A stretch of DNA of 64,000 bases from Branchiostoma floridae (GCF_000003815.2 NC_049997.1:6163204-6227203); one strand, 5' to 3'. Numbered from the stretch's first letter, positions 23,601-35,970 are shown. Numbers and translations are program-made. Notes: a model not told the origin generated them from the letters alone.

Positions 23601-24960
23601 TCTAGTATAACCTATTGCGCTACAAATAAAAGAACACTTGTGATTTTCAGAGCTTACTAATGTAATTCCGGTGCGGAAGTCCCGGAAGCATCTCTCATAA
23701 AAACACTCGGCAAGCTCCCACCAGACGTATATAACATCAGCTTACAACCAAAGCGTCCCGCCGGCAGTTGTCGAGCGACACGGATATAATAACATCTGCC
23801 GACGCCTCCGCCGGAGTTACAGGGAACCAAATTGCTTTTTGGTGACCCGAAGGATCGACTGTAACCGGTTTTTCTCCCGTCTTGGATCAGACTTTTGTCT
23901 CCGTGTAAGCCCGAGTAAGTCTACACCAACCAAATTACTGTCGGCAAGGGTATCGTTACGGTTATGGTTATATTGTGTTGACATTTTTATATTCTGGTAA
24001 CGTAGACAGCTACTAAAAGTATGCTGTTATCTGGAAATGCTTCTAAAATTCCTACGACGCCAACGGCGTTATGATATAAGCTAGGTACCATCTAAAACGT
24101 ATGATCTTATAATGGTTATGGTTATATCATACTGCGTTTGTGTTTGGTACTCCAGTAGCGTAGTCAGCTACATATACTAAATTCAGAAGATCTGCTGTCG
24201 TCTGAGGCTATATAGTGCTATATCTACGACGAAATAGGTGCCAAGTCTTTAGTACGCCATATAAAATCTAATGATTATATCGTGTTAGTACGTTAAGCAT
24301 TAAAGCTGTAAAACTTGATTCGTACACAGCTACGGCCCTGGTAGGCTTAACTTATGATGCGATGGTCCTAGCAACATCATTTAGACTCATGGTCATGAAA
24401 TGGTTATATTTTGATATTCTATATGCTATAACGTATGTATACGTAGTCAGCAACCTGTAGCTCTCTGTAAGCTTCTTGAAAATATTGTCCATGTTTGATT
24501 GAGCTATCATACTTTGCTTCATGTATACGTTCAATTCACATCTTAACGACTTTATACGTCCTCCGACGTTCTGTAGAAATACCTAAAGAAAACTGATACC
24601 AAATAGCGACTTCTTGCAGAAATGAGCAGAACTGCAACTTTGTGATTATGGTACTTTGTTGAATTAATTTTTAAGCTCTGCTGTCTGTTATGAACACCCA
24701 AATTGCATAACATACATCGCAAAACTTCTAAATACCACTTTTTTGGGAATTTTGATCATTTCACTCCCTCAACACACAAACAGTGTAGGAACTAACGTAC
24801 ACACAAAAATAACAACATTGAAAACATCAAACGTAAGCATATTCATTTTTTACACACAGCACAACATTATCAAATCAAGGTATCTCTTTCATGGCATGAA
24901 TTCGGATAAATATCTCCAAGGTCAGACCACTTGCACACCGACGACACTCAATGATAGTAC
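23601..24960. other. Intergenic, no feature seen
   Basis: Three loosely related stretches begin 'ggttatggttatat' (23955, 24115 and, weaker, 24400), with shared 'ctgctgt..tctg' and 'ctacgacg' phrases. They suggest an old triplication of about 160-300 bp. There is no gene evidence. Confidence 0.35.
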
Positions 24961-24969
24961 AATGTTAAT

Positions 24970-25097
24970 CTTCTTCCAACACAAAAGTAACCACGGATCA
25001 AATTTTCAACGACCACTTTGGCCTCTTCAGGATCAATACGAAAAAGGTGACAGTGGTCGTTGGAAATTTGATCTGTGTGTACTTTTGCGTCGGAACA
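24970..25097. repeat. Imperfect inverted repeat, about 45-bp arms
   Basis: The left arm 'ttccaacacaaaagtaacca' followed by 'cggatcaaattttcaacgac' is complementary, with a few mismatches, to the right arm 'gtggtcgttggaaatttgat' followed by 'ctgtgtgtacttttgcgtcg'. The spacer is about 30 bp. I associate the arm text with terminal repeats of Penelope-like elements, so an inverted LTR pair remnant is the likeliest reading. Confidence 0.65.
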
Positions 25098-25479
25098 AAG
25101 TTTAGCTTTGTACTATTGTTGTATACCTCCGTGTTGGAAGAACGTTGTACTATGATGACTACAAACACAGATGATCTTCCATGATGATTTCAGACTCAAC
25201 AATACTAGTATTCTCAACATGAACGGCTTGTTAGGGTCACGGCCACGCTCATTTGCATAAGTCAAAGGTCAGGGCTATCTTGGATATCTTGTTCATTTAT
25301 CGTGAAAAGGGACAAACGAGTTGTCAGTTTTGTCGATAAATCAGACGATATTATTCATTATTCGGTGACGCCTGAAGCCTTGTTTGACTCTTCTGTGGCA
25401 TCAAAGTCATTCAAGATGACGTCCGTGTATCGGAAATTGATGTCACAAAGGATTGACATCGATGCACCTGTTCGGAATG

Positions 25480-25650
25480 TACCTGAGGCGTAACTGGTAA
25501 AGCGTTGGGCTCGGTATAGAATGGTCCCGAGTTCGAATCCCACCATGCCCCGACGATGTTGCCTTGGGAAAGGCACTTAACATGACTTTTCCTTACGGTG
25601 GAGTGACGTCCACCGAGCCTCTTCGGCTAATCTGTCTAAATGTGTACCAT
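25480..25650 (+). mobile_element. tRNA-derived SINE
   Basis: An internal polymerase III promoter is visible: an A-box-like 'taactggtaaagcgttggg' and a B box 'gagttcgaatcccacc'. These are followed by the typical SINE body 'gatgttgccttgggaaaggc' and 'acttaacatgactttcc'. No cloverleaf closes over the whole, so it is not a functional tRNA gene. Confidence 0.75.
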
Positions 25651-25659
25651 AACTATTAT

Positions 25660-26330
25660 AACGAGCAGTTTGTTCGGTACAACGTAGAAAATTGTTGGAT
25701 TGATCCACTCCAAGTCTGAGCTTTATTGAACTCAATGTCGTGTACACTAACTTCAGCCATGTCTTATTGCATCGAGAGAAAGAAACGAACCCCGTTAGTT
25801 GTAAAGGAAAGAAAAACCGAGATTATAACAAACAATTTGTTCCTTAAAACATACAACATTATTGGGTTGTTGAATTCTGAGCCTCAGCTTTATTGACATC
25901 ACGTGTACTGAGAGAAATAAACGAAACCCTTTGGTGGTAAAGGAAAGAAAATCTGGATTATAACGAACAATTTGTTCCTTAAAACGTACAACATTATTCC
26001 GTTTATCCCCTCCAAGTTTCAGTTTTATTGAAATCAAGTTCTTGTATCGAGAAAAATTAACAAAACCCTTTAGTGGTTAAGGTAAAGAAATCTGGATTAT
26101 AACGAACAATTTGTTTCTTTAAACATACAACATTATTGAGTTGATCAATTCTGAGTGAGTCTCAGCCTTATTGCAATCAATTTCGTGTTTCGAGAGAAAT
26201 AAACGAAACCCTTTAGTGGTAAAGGAAAGGAAATCTGGATTATAACAAACAATTTGTTCCTTACAACGTACAACATTATTGGGCTGATCCGCACTGAGTT
26301 TCAGCGTTATTGCAATCAATGTGAAACAGT
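25660..26330. repeat. Tandem array, about 140-bp unit, about 5 copies
   Basis: 'Acaatttgttccttaaaac' (with variants) then 'tacaacattatt' recurs near 25665, 25830, 25967, 26105 and 26248. Each copy is preceded by 'aacgaaaccctttagtggta' and 'aaatctggattataac'. The similar short frames on the minus strand simply repeat the unit and are not genes. Confidence 0.85.
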
Positions 26331-27040
26331 CCTACCTCATTCATCCCCTACTCTATCGAAAATTGGCTCTCTAATCCGTTTCTTACCGTCTCGACGTTGC
26401 AGAAGTCGAAGTATCGGCTCATGAGCGATCGAATGATCTGGGATTAACATCTAATTCGGACGCTAATTGATCGTGCTTACGGCGGTCTTGGCACGGACAC
26501 AAAGAAAACTGCCAGAAGAAATCGCCTTCGGTACAAATCATCGGGTCCTCCTGTAACTCAGCTCGACAAGTTCGATCTCAGAAATCGATGGCTGAACTTG
26601 AGGAGATCATTGCGAAGTCACGTGATCTCAAGTTGACAACTTTTAAAGTGAATGCCATTTAGATTTCTGTAATTTATGGTAGGATTACAAATGTAACATC
26701 TCGTATTCAACATTTTTGTCAGCCTCAAAATATGGAAACCACCACATATTGCTTCATTACGGGTGTATTGAGCAAAGTAGATGAATCTACCGATTGTCTT
26801 TTTTATGGTTGGAGGATTTAGCTTGCAATTTAATCATTGGCAAGAAGGTGGCAAAATCATCTGTAGCGAAATGGTCCACAATCATTCAACATCTGTAAAA
26901 CAGCTTTTCTTCGTCAAATTTGACAATTCTACATCTCCCGATGTCTTGATAGCTTTCATTAAAATTCAATAATATTGTGATCTTGGCCTTTTGTCTTAGG
27001 CAGGTGTTATCGATTGATAACCAGCTGCTGCTGCACCGCG
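26331..27040. other. Intergenic, no feature seen
   Basis: No reliable gene or repeat. A short frame at 26781-26972 has no recognisable content. Confidence 0.3.
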
Positions 27041-27044
27041 TACC

Positions 27045-27106
27045 TGCGAAGCTGGTGTGTTACGCCGAAGGGTGGTTATACCGGCTATATTGATACAGAT
27101 ACAGAC
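27045..27106 (+). repeat. Solitary copy of the 56-bp minisatellite unit
   Basis: 'Gcgaagctggtgtgttacgc' then 'cgaagggtggttataccggc' then 'tatattgatacagatacag' matches one unit of the 20955-22000 array, in the same orientation and far from it. The unit may therefore spread as part of a mobile element. Confidence 0.85.
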
Positions 27107-27770
27107 ACGGAACTATTTTTATGGTTAAACTTTCTTCATACGCACACTAGCATCAGTTTCAAAGGATGTCATCCCTGATAGCTTTCCTGCTGAGTGACAC
27201 GCTGCTTTACAAATCCTCACCTCTGCTCATTTGCAGCTGTGAACGGAAATAATTTTGCCCATCCTAGTTTTGCCCGTCCTCTGTGACGGATAAAAATTGA
27301 TAGATAAAGACATAAAAAAGACGTCTCCCTTCTGTAACTTTTCACGAAGACAGATGTTGTTGTATACAGGCAAAATTTAGGCCTCAAAATTCAAGAGATG
27401 GCATTTCAGATGGTCTAGATTACAAAATTTTCCGGGGAACCATGCCCCTGGACCCCCTGGGAATGCAACACCGGAGGCGCGGTGTCTCATGCCTTGGGCG
27501 CTCAAAAGCATTCAAAATCGTGGGGAAGAAAAATGATTTCAGGCTGGCTACAAGTACAACCCTGCCCCAGAGTAACCCCAGGCCACCCCCCTACAACGTC
27601 TGCGGGTCAGGTTGTCCGATCAATCGCCCTCCCTCCCTCCCGCCATTTGTTTCTGCAGCCTGACAAGTTTCCAATTATCTTTATTAGCACGTTGTCATTA
27701 CTCACCGCCCAGCCGGCGTGTCCGCGGAGTCTCCTGGGAGCAGCTCCGCGGAGCAGATGAAGATTTCATG
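27107..27770. other. Intergenic, no supported gene
   Basis: Two overlapping frames in the GC-rich stretch 27442-27760 have low-complexity, proline-rich content without recognisable domains. I do not call them genes. Confidence 0.3.
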
Positions 27771-28700
27771 AGGAGTAAGAAAGTGTCTTAATGTTTGCAG
27801 CCCTACATTTACACTAGAGCCTGCGACTGCTGAGCCACATTTGAGTGACTTGGGTTTCTAGACGCAGTTGTATATGACGCACGATGAAACATTATTGTGT
27901 AAAAGACAATAAAACTCTCTTCTTCGTCTTCATTTTAAGTGCCAACCTCATTTTCTTGAGGGCTCAGGCACTGTAGGGTGAGGGGATAATTTTCCTAGAT
28001 GTAGGTGCAGGTGGTTTGCGGGGCTGGTTGGTGGCTTTTGGCTCCACAGTGGGTAGGGGCGCCGCTCCCTGACCGCCGTTTTTTGTTGTGTGGCGGCGAG
28101 TACCCGTAGGCTTCACGAGGACTCAGGAAGTGTGTTAATGTTTGCAGACCCACTTTTACACTAGAGGCGGGGACTGCTCAGCTATCTTCAAGCAACCGTT
28201 GAGTGACTTGTTTTGCTTTAATCTACAACATTTTCCCAAGCTATTCTCACCTCAAAGACCAATAGAAACAATCTTCTTGCTTAATGTTTGCAGACCCACG
28301 TTTACACCAGAGGCTGCGACCGCTTAGCCACCCTTGATTGACATGGTTTTGGTTCTCTATCGCAATTGTAAATGACGTGCTATGAAAAAGTATGATGTAA
28401 CAAATAAAACAATTAAGGTTTTTAAAAAGTCTTTGTCTTTGAAGGCGCCATTGTGCAGATGTAGATTTCATGAGGACGTATATAGAAAGTGTGTTTATGC
28501 TTGCCATTTTTATGACCCACTTTTACACTAGAGGCTGCGACCGCTCCACGTCCTTTGAGTGTCTTGCAATTGGTTTTCTAGTCGAAAATGATGCACAATG
28601 AAACGAAACCGTTTAATTGTCAAGGAAAGGAAGTGGATAGTATGATGTAAAAAGTATGATGTAAAAGATAATTAAACTTGAACTACAGCTTTTAAAAAGT
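27771..28700. repeat. Diverged direct repeats built on 'tttgcagacccacttttaca'
   Basis: 'Taatgtttgcag.cc.ca.ttt' then 'acactagag.ctgcgact' then 'gagtgacttg' recurs near 27790, 28136, 28281 and 28497 (as 'tatgcttgcc..'), usually with 'aggaagtgtgtt' upstream and 'aaagtatgatgtaaaagata' with 'attaaa' downstream. Spacing is irregular (about 150-350 bp). Confidence 0.65.
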
Positions 28701-28789
28701 CTTAATTTGTCTTTGAAAGCAATTGTGCGATCCGTCAAATCTTTTATCTCTCATGCACGGCTCACTGGCTGCACCATCTATGAAATGTG

Positions 28790-29095
28790 TACTCACGTTT
28801 GCAGCTACAAAGGTTTAACAAATCGCCCCAAAATTTCATTGTGTGTATCTCTTTTGCCGGTCATTACTTTAGGAACAAAGCAGAGCTTGCTAGTGAACTC
28901 ATACTGTGGAAGACAACACACGGGTATGCACATGCTGGGCGACCTCGACTAACATACATAGACCAGCTTGCTCGTGATGTGGGGTTGTGGGTCGAGGACT
29001 TAGAGAACGCTATGGGGGACAGAGGCGTTTGGAAGGAGTGAGTGGACCTGGTCCGGGCAAGTAGCCCGCAACGATGATGATGATCTCTTTTAATC
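28790..29095 (+). pseudogene. Non-LTR retrotransposon reverse transcriptase C-terminal fragment
   Basis: The reading GRPRLTYIDQLARDVGLWVE continues DLENAMGDRGVWKE, then an in-frame TGA, then VDLVRASSPQR and a final TGA followed by a (TGA)n tail near 29075. The GRPR..TYIDQL..D...E.L...M.DR..W series and the VRASSPQR ending are familiar from the last residues of LINE polymerases in animals. It is 5' truncated with a premature stop, so inactive. Confidence 0.7.
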
Positions 29096-29224
29096 ACACG
29101 TTTACATCTTGCATCAAATTCCAATCATGAAATCATGAATAAAGAATTACGCAAATCTAACTTTGGTCGCTGTAAGGTCGCCGAACGATCGCCGCCTAGT
29201 GGAGAACACTGGATCGCGTCCCGA

Positions 29225-30650
29225 AGGGGCTACTGAAGGATACAGGTGTTCAACACGGATCAGTGAATGGAGGAGGCAAGGCATACAAAACATCTAATTC
29301 ACCGCCATGTCATTGTGATGCCAGCGAAGATGGTGGAGTTTGGAAGTTTTATCATAGTTGCAGCTTCTAGGCGGGGTGTCTTCGGATCAGTGACACGAGG
29401 TGGCACCGCCATGTCATTGTGATGCCAGCGAAGATGGTGGAGTTTGGAAGTTTTATCATAGTTGCAGCTTCTAGATGGGGTGTCCTTGGATCAGTGAATG
29501 GAAGTGGCAAGGCATACAAAACATCGAATTCACCGCCATGTCAATGTGACGCCACCGCAGATGGAGGAGTCTGTATGTTTTATCATAGTTGCAGTTTCTA
29601 GGTGGGGGTGTTTTCGGATCAGTGACACGAGGTGGCAAGGCATACAAAACATCAAATTCACCGCCATGTCATTGTAATGTCAGAGTAGATGGAGAAGTTT
29701 AGACGTTCGATCATAGCAGCTTCCGGGTGGGATGTCTATGGATCAGTGAATGGAAGTGGCAAGGCAAAGCATCGAATTTACCGCCATGTCATTGTGATGC
29801 CAGCGAAGATGGTGGAGTTTGGAAGTTTGATCATAGTTGCAGCTTCTAGATGGGGTGTCCTTGGATCAGTGACACGAGGGGGCAAGGCATACAAAACATC
29901 GAATTCACCGTCATATCATTGTGATGCCAGCGAAGATGGTGGAGTCTGGAAGTTTGATCATAGTTGCAGCTTCTAGATGGGATGTCCTTGGATCAGTGAC
30001 TCGAGGTGGCAAGGCATACAAAACATCGAATTCACCGCCATATCGTTGAGATGTCTGAGTAGATGGAGGAGTCTGTAAGTTTGATCATAGTTGCAGTTTA
30101 TAGGTGGGGGTGTCTTCGGATCAGTGACACGAGCGAGGTGGCAAGGCATACAAAGCATCGAATTCACCGCCATGTCATTGTGATGCCGGCGAAGATTGTG
30201 GAGTCTGGAAGTTTGATCATAGTTGCAGCTTCTAGGCGGGTTGTCTTTGGATCAGTGACACGAGGTGGCAAGGCATACAAAACATCGAATTCACCGCCAT
30301 GTCATTGTGATGCCAGCGAAGATGGTGGAGTTTGGAAGTTTGATCATAGTTGCAGCTTCTAGGTGGGGTGTCTTTGGATCAGTGAATGGAGGTGGCTAGA
30401 CATACAAAACATCGAATTCACCACCATGTCATTGTGATGCCAGCGAAGATGGCGGAGTCTGTAAGTTTTATCATAGTTGCAGCTTCTATATGGGATGTCC
30501 TTGGATCAGTGACACGAGCTGGCAAGGCATACAAAACATGTAATTCACCGCCGTGACGTGTCGTTGTGATGCCAGCGCAGATGGAAGAGTTTGTAAATGT
30601 GGTAATTTTTGCAGATCCTCGGCGGTGCGTCTTCGGGCTACAAACGTTAG
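29225..30650. repeat. Tandem array, 127-bp unit, about 11 copies
   Basis: 'Catagttgcagcttctag' recurs at intervals of mostly 127 bp (for example near 29840, 29967, 30094, 30226, 30353 and 30480), with one 104-bp short unit at the start. Units also contain 'ggatcagtgacacgaggtgg', 'aaaacatcgaattcaccgcc' and 'gtgatgccagcgaagatgg'. The repeated short frames are by-products. Confidence 0.92.
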
Positions 30651-31870
30651 GCAAGGGTCAGTGCATCTTGAAGACAGAGAATCTTAGCCCGAATTCAAGA
30701 CAACGTTTTTTCTGACATGACACAACCTTTGAAATAACCTTAAGTACGTGAAAACTTTCTGATAAACTCTTGTATGACAATATAAGATCTGCACTAAACG
30801 ATCTACATCATACGATCTGCAATACACGACCTAGATCAGGGAGGACCACTTGGTTGAGAAGACCAGAAATGAACATCAGATACAACGGTATATCATTGTG
30901 CTGCTGGCTGAATATTCTAGCATACGACTATGACAATGATCAATAAGGGTCAGTGAATCTTGAAGACAGAAGAATCTTAGCCCGAATTGAAAGCAACGCT
31001 CTTCTGACATGACACTGAAATAACTTTTTAAAGCAATGAGAAGCCTTTCTCATAAATTACTGAAACACAATCATGCGATCAAAAACTCTTTTTGATAGAC
31101 AGTATCTCCATAATCTAGCATAAGACGAAGGTTAGTAAATCTTGAAGATAGGGAATCTTAGCTCAAATGCAAGGCAATGTTCGTCTGAAAATTACATGAA
31201 CTTTGGAATAAGCAACGAAAAATCTTTCTCATGAACTCTTTGATCACAATATACGATCTTCACTTCACGACATAGATCGGGGAGGGCCACTTGGTTGAGA
31301 AGACCAGAAATGAACATCAGATACAACGGTATATCATTGTGTTACTGGCTGAATATTCTAGCATACGACTATGACAATGATCAATAAGGGTCAGTGAATC
31401 TTGAAGACAGAGAATCTTAGTCCGAATTCAAGCCAACGCTCTTCTGACATGACAAAACTTTGAAATAACCTTTAAAAGCAAGGAGAAGTCTTTCTCATAA
31501 ATTACTGGAACACAATCATACGATCAACAAATCTTTTTGATAGACAGTATCTCCATAATCTAGCATAAGGCGAAGGTTAGTAAATCTTGAAGATAGGGAA
31601 TCAACTCAAATTCAAGGCAACGTCCATCTGACAACGACATAAACTTTGAAATAAGCAACAAAAAAAATCTTTCTAAAAAATTATTGAATCACAGTGCACG
31701 ATCTGTACTACACAATTCTTGTTCTGGAAGGGTGAGTTGGTCAAGAAGACCAGGAATCAACGTCAAATATAACAGTATGTCACTGCATGTTGAATCTAGT
31801 AAACAACCACGATAGTGATCAATAAGGGTTAGTAGATATTAAAGACTGGGAATCTGAATATCAAATTCCT
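30650..31870. repeat. Tandem array, about 440-bp composite unit, about 2.7 copies
   Basis: 'Gttgagaagaccagaaatga' occurs near 30852 and 31285, with a decayed form near 31740. Two half-unit variants alternate: 'gggtcagtgaatcttgaaga' and 'ggttagtaaatcttgaagat' (30654, 30948, 31130, 31388, 31573, 31829). It directly abuts the 127-bp array. Confidence 0.8.
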
Positions 31871-33395
31871 CTCCTGAAAGAGAAGCAGTCACCAGACAGC
31901 CGAAGGAGACACGACAAGACCGATAAACACAAACACCAATATGGTGAAGAGTCACCTGTGGGACGGTGAGAACGAAAAAAAAATCAAACTTTACAATTAT
32001 AATGTTGCTTCAATCCGCAACACGTAGGCACCTCTATTTACACCATAGATAACTTTTTGTTTCATGCACCAACTTTGGAATGCGAAACATATCTCTAGAA
32101 TTACAATTCAGTCTTTTTATCTCATCTAAGTAGGCAGTACCTGGAGGATTCTGAGAGGACAAAGAAGCTATCATTAACTTCAGTGACATACTAGTACTCT
32201 GTTGTCATGTCCATTCTGTCCATTCTCGGTTGTCAGGTCCATTCCTGTCATGTTCATGACAGGATTTAAAAACGTGCTGCGTACCTTATATTTCTCCATT
32301 CATATACAAGGTCTACCGTCATTCTTCCAAAAGTGAAGAAAAAACTTTGCACATGTAATTCAGTTCTACACCCTTATGGCATGACTCCAACCTTAAGAAT
32401 AAGAAAAGGTCGATAAACTACATGTGATTTACAGTCATTCTTCTTGAAACAGATAAAAAAGTTGGACATAAATTCACCACCACGCTCTTTTGGCTTGACA
32501 CCAACCTTAGAATAAGAAAGGGTCGATAGATATTACATATTCTTGAATTCCATCATAAGATTTACAGTCCTTCGTCTAAAATAGATAAAAACAAGTCGAA
32601 CATAACATTCAACGCCACGCTTCTTTGGTTTGACACCAACCTTGGAATAAGAAATGGAAGCGTATCTCATACGTTCCCGTATTCCAATTTACGATCTGCC
32701 GGATTCCTTCGTGAAAGAGACGGTATCTTCTAAGACGAATTTTCGTTATTTGCGTGATTTGTTCGACCGTGTACGATATCTTTAAAGCATTGCACACTCG
32801 GGATGTGATAAGTGACGCGGGTTTTCTCTGAAGAGTTGGAGATTTATACAGCAGCCAGGCTTATCGTTTGGAAGCAAAGCTGGGAAGAGGACAAAATTCA
32901 TCAGGCTGACTCGGGGGGGGGGGGGGGGGGGGGGTGGTTTCTTCGGGAAACTCTAATAAGCCGCAAGTTCAGTTCAGTAGTACGAGGTGCAACGAAGAAT
33001 GCCGCTCCAGACTTCTCGATCCGGGATGGTGACCTCCTAAAAAAGTTACTAGCAATATGGCTAATAGAATTTTCATCAATCTGTGCCTGTTATCAAAGGC
33101 TATCAGTCCATCTTGATCATCGAAAATTTGGAGGTACAGTCACTAATTGATGAAAGTTCTATTAACTGTTTACATACGTGACTAATGAATCTCTTCAACG
33201 ATAGAAATATGGCATTTGCCAGGAAGTACATGATGTTTACCTTCACATGGTCTGGCGTATCAAATTACTGCTCTGTTTCGTCTTACTCAAACACATTCAT
33301 TACGCCATAACCAGCCTCACAGCCCTGTCCTGCCACTTGCTACACAATGTACTACACAATATAATCGCGGATTATGTGTCTTAGTCAGAGTGGAT
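31871..33395. other. Intergenic; local duplications and a long G-run
   Basis: 'Ttacagtc.ttc.tctaaaa..agataaaaa' and 'tggc.tgacaccaacctta.aataagaaa' occur two to three times between 32380 and 32660, with a period of about 120 bp. 'Tgtc.tgtccattctcggttgtcaggtccattc' makes a small direct repeat near 32205-32245. A G-run of about 20 bases at 32912-32932 interrupts the sequence. No gene is seen. Confidence 0.4.
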
Positions 33396-33400
33396 GCTAG

Positions 33401-33575
33401 AGTAATGGACCGATCTTGTCGAACGCCAAATCGAACAAATAGAACTCCCTATTCTATTTCGAACACCTCCGTCAAAAACAGCCCCAGTGGGATAGAAATG
33501 GCTGTTTTTGACGGAGGTGTTCGAAATAGAACCGTGATCGAACACGGGGCGGGGTTTGGGGATCGGTCCATACCA
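33401..33575. mobile_element. Foldback MITE, copy 1 (ATGGACCGATC ends)
   Basis: The inverted ends are 'atggaccgatc' and 'gatcggtccat'. Inside, 'ttctatttcgaacacctccg' then 'tcaaaaacagcc' pairs with 'ggctgtttttgacggaggtg' then 'ttcgaaatagaa', forming a near-perfect 32-bp stem around a short loop. It has no coding capacity, and a diverged copy lies at 46240-46425. Confidence 0.8.
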
Positions 33576-34930
33576 CAAGGTGCCTGTTACTCAACAGTAA
33601 CCATAGTGACAGCCGTCTGTTTCAGGTCATTGACCGTTATGCCTGCAGACGAAGAAGATGGGGAAAAGAGAGTAAAGAGAACTTTAGGTTCCTTCCCAGA
33701 TGGTGTATAGGGTCGTGCCGATCACCCTTGGGCCACATAGTAACTAAACTGAATTTGATACCTTGATATTTAGATAGAACACATATGAATTAAACACCCA
33801 GTAATTTTGGCATCGCATCGTAAAACCGGTTTACTGGAAAGTAAGACTAACGCGTCACTTAGCGCGTCACCTTATAATTTACAACAGCCATGCCCAGTGT
33901 ACGGCTCTAGCTGTGTAATATAGAATGATATATCACACAAGATTGCATAACGATGACGTTTTACGGTGGTCGTAAACTCGAACTCCCAGCTCGTTATTAA
34001 CTGACTGATGAACGTTTTACGGCTCAAAATCCATGTTAACCAGCACTGGGAGTAGTCGTAAAACTGATGAAGTGCAGCGGAGGTTTCAGGGTGTGAGTTA
34101 CGACATCGACAGTCCACAGTGCACGTCACACTGCACAAGTGTGAAGAGGAGATAAAGAAACAACACCGGCTCGGTTTTTATTATGACCAATGCAGTGTGC
34201 TCGGAAATGAAGATCCACATAACATCATGCAATAAATGCTCTTCTTTGGGGCAACTCGTGGACTCCCTTTCTCCATTAACCACAGAGCAAACACCATTTT
34301 GTAAGAGTGTATCTTAGTGTACAACGCTTTATCATTAAAGAGGGAACACAAAAACTCAACTTACAACTTTCTCCAAGCAGTGAAAGTAGATAATCCAATT
34401 TTTTACAAGGCATTTTGGAGTAACTCTGGGAAGTGTTGCACCCAAATCCTTGACTGACATTTTCAATCTTCTTTCTAAAGAGCCAGTGTAAAAAGAAATT
34501 ACCCTAAATTTGTAGCCCAAACTCCTGGAGTAGACTATTAACATGAGCATTTATAATGGCAAGCTGCAGTCATCATAAATTGCACTATTCCAGCCCCCCA
34601 AACTGGCCCCATTGCTAAGATGTAGTTTGACTTGTTGATGGAGTTTATTGAGATATTCTGGGTGACAACTAATTCTTCAACACGTTGCAAATCAAGATAA
34701 GCGCATTCAAAAATCAATACAAATGTTCACTGGGGGTTTGTTCACGACGTACAAACTCTGTGTTAGACCAGACGAGATATGTAAGGATTTAAAGTCTAAA
34801 ATATACTTTGATAAAAATAGAGGGGGAAGGAAGAAGGAAAAAATAAAGAAAATGACGGAATCTCGGTGCTGAAAAAAAAAAGAAGAATAGAGGGGAATGA
34901 GTAAGCAAAATGTGGTAATGTCGAATTCTA
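33576..34930. other. Intergenic, no feature seen
   Basis: No gene, RNA or convincing repeat. Confidence 0.3.
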
Positions 34931-35970
34931 TTTAGCTGAACTTTGTAAATTCGTTCTGGCGGCAGGGGCAAGAGACGGCACTCACAGCCCCATGTGTAGA
35001 TAATTTAGACCGTAAGTACTGGTATCCTTGGGACGATTTTCAGGTTCGTCTGTCTCTAGTTAACCTTAGGACCTGTTTAATAGATTCTGTGCCACAAGGT
35101 GTGAATCTAAACTTCGTGAATTTTACTCTTGTGGCAGGGGGCGAGAGACTGCCATTATACCCCATGGACTCTCGTTGTACGTTATAGTGCTCATGTCAGA
35201 TATCTATTAACAAGTAGGGATTCTTATTTCTTAGGGCAGTTTTCAGTCTGTTTTGGACGAACCTAATGCGGAATCGTCTAACAGATTATGCACCACAAGT
35301 TTGTAGGCCGAACTCCGTAAATTTTGCTCTGGCAGCAGGTGGCGAGAGGTGTCCATTAAATTCCATCCAAACTTCTTAACATTCACCGACAAAAAAAAGA
35401 AAACAATTCTCCTTCTAACTTCACAAAACCCACACATAATAGAAAAGGTGGGATCTTTCGTCTTCCACTGTCTTCGAAATAGGAGTCGAACCCAATAATC
35501 CAGGATCTAGAGTTAGCTTTTACTAGTTTTAGACTAGAGTAGACACCTTCGATATTTTTTTTTACTCTGTCTGGATCTCTCATGTTACCTGAAATAAGCC
35601 CACGGGCAAGAATTTGCAATAAACTTTATATATTAATTATCCTCCATGAATTGTCTATGGACTGTCATAGTTTCGATGACAGATATTCATCTGTAGAACA
35701 GTTTGCTGTTTTGGACGAACGTAATGAGGAATCGTGTTATAGATTCGTGAACAGTTTCAGGACTGTCCTGCAGTACAATGTGAACTAGTCAGAATTGCCC
35801 TGAAAAAGGTGACAGACGGTCAACGAAACGTCGGTGGAAATAAAGCAATGGTTGTGTAAACAGTCTCTTTTTTCTCGTGTAATAGATTATGCACCACAAA
35901 GTTGTGCAGCCGAACTCCGTAAATTTGGCAGCAGGTGGCGAGAGACGACGATGATGACTGATGAGTTGAC
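34930..35970. repeat. Four diverged copies of a 'cgaactccgtaaattt' segment
   Basis: 'Gaact..gtaaatttt.ctctggc.gcagg.ggcgagagac' occurs near 34938, 35113, 35311 and 35910. The latter two are preceded by 'attatgcaccacaa.ttgt'. Spacing is 175-200 bp for the first three. The fourth is separated by the segment holding the hammerhead-like motif at 35799. Confidence 0.6.
35799..35838 (+). ncRNA. Second Penelope-tail hammerhead-like motif (degenerate)
   Basis: 'Cctgaaaaaggtgacagacg' followed by 'gtcaacgaaacgtcggtgg' has the order CTGAnnA, helix II (GGTGAC with GTCAAC, imperfect), GAAACGTC. The invariant G of CTGANGA is replaced by A, so it is probably inactive. An 'aataaagcaatggttgtgta' tail follows, typical of a retroelement 3' end. 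Confidence 0.35.

Noticed and set aside
25480..25575. Functional tRNA gene
   Set aside because: A and B boxes exist but no cloverleaf or acceptor stem closes, and a SINE body follows.
25795..26319. Similar minus-strand peptides NNVVRFKEQIVCYNPDF repeated
   Set aside because: They coincide with the 140-bp tandem unit. Similarity reflects repeat copying, with stops in every unit.
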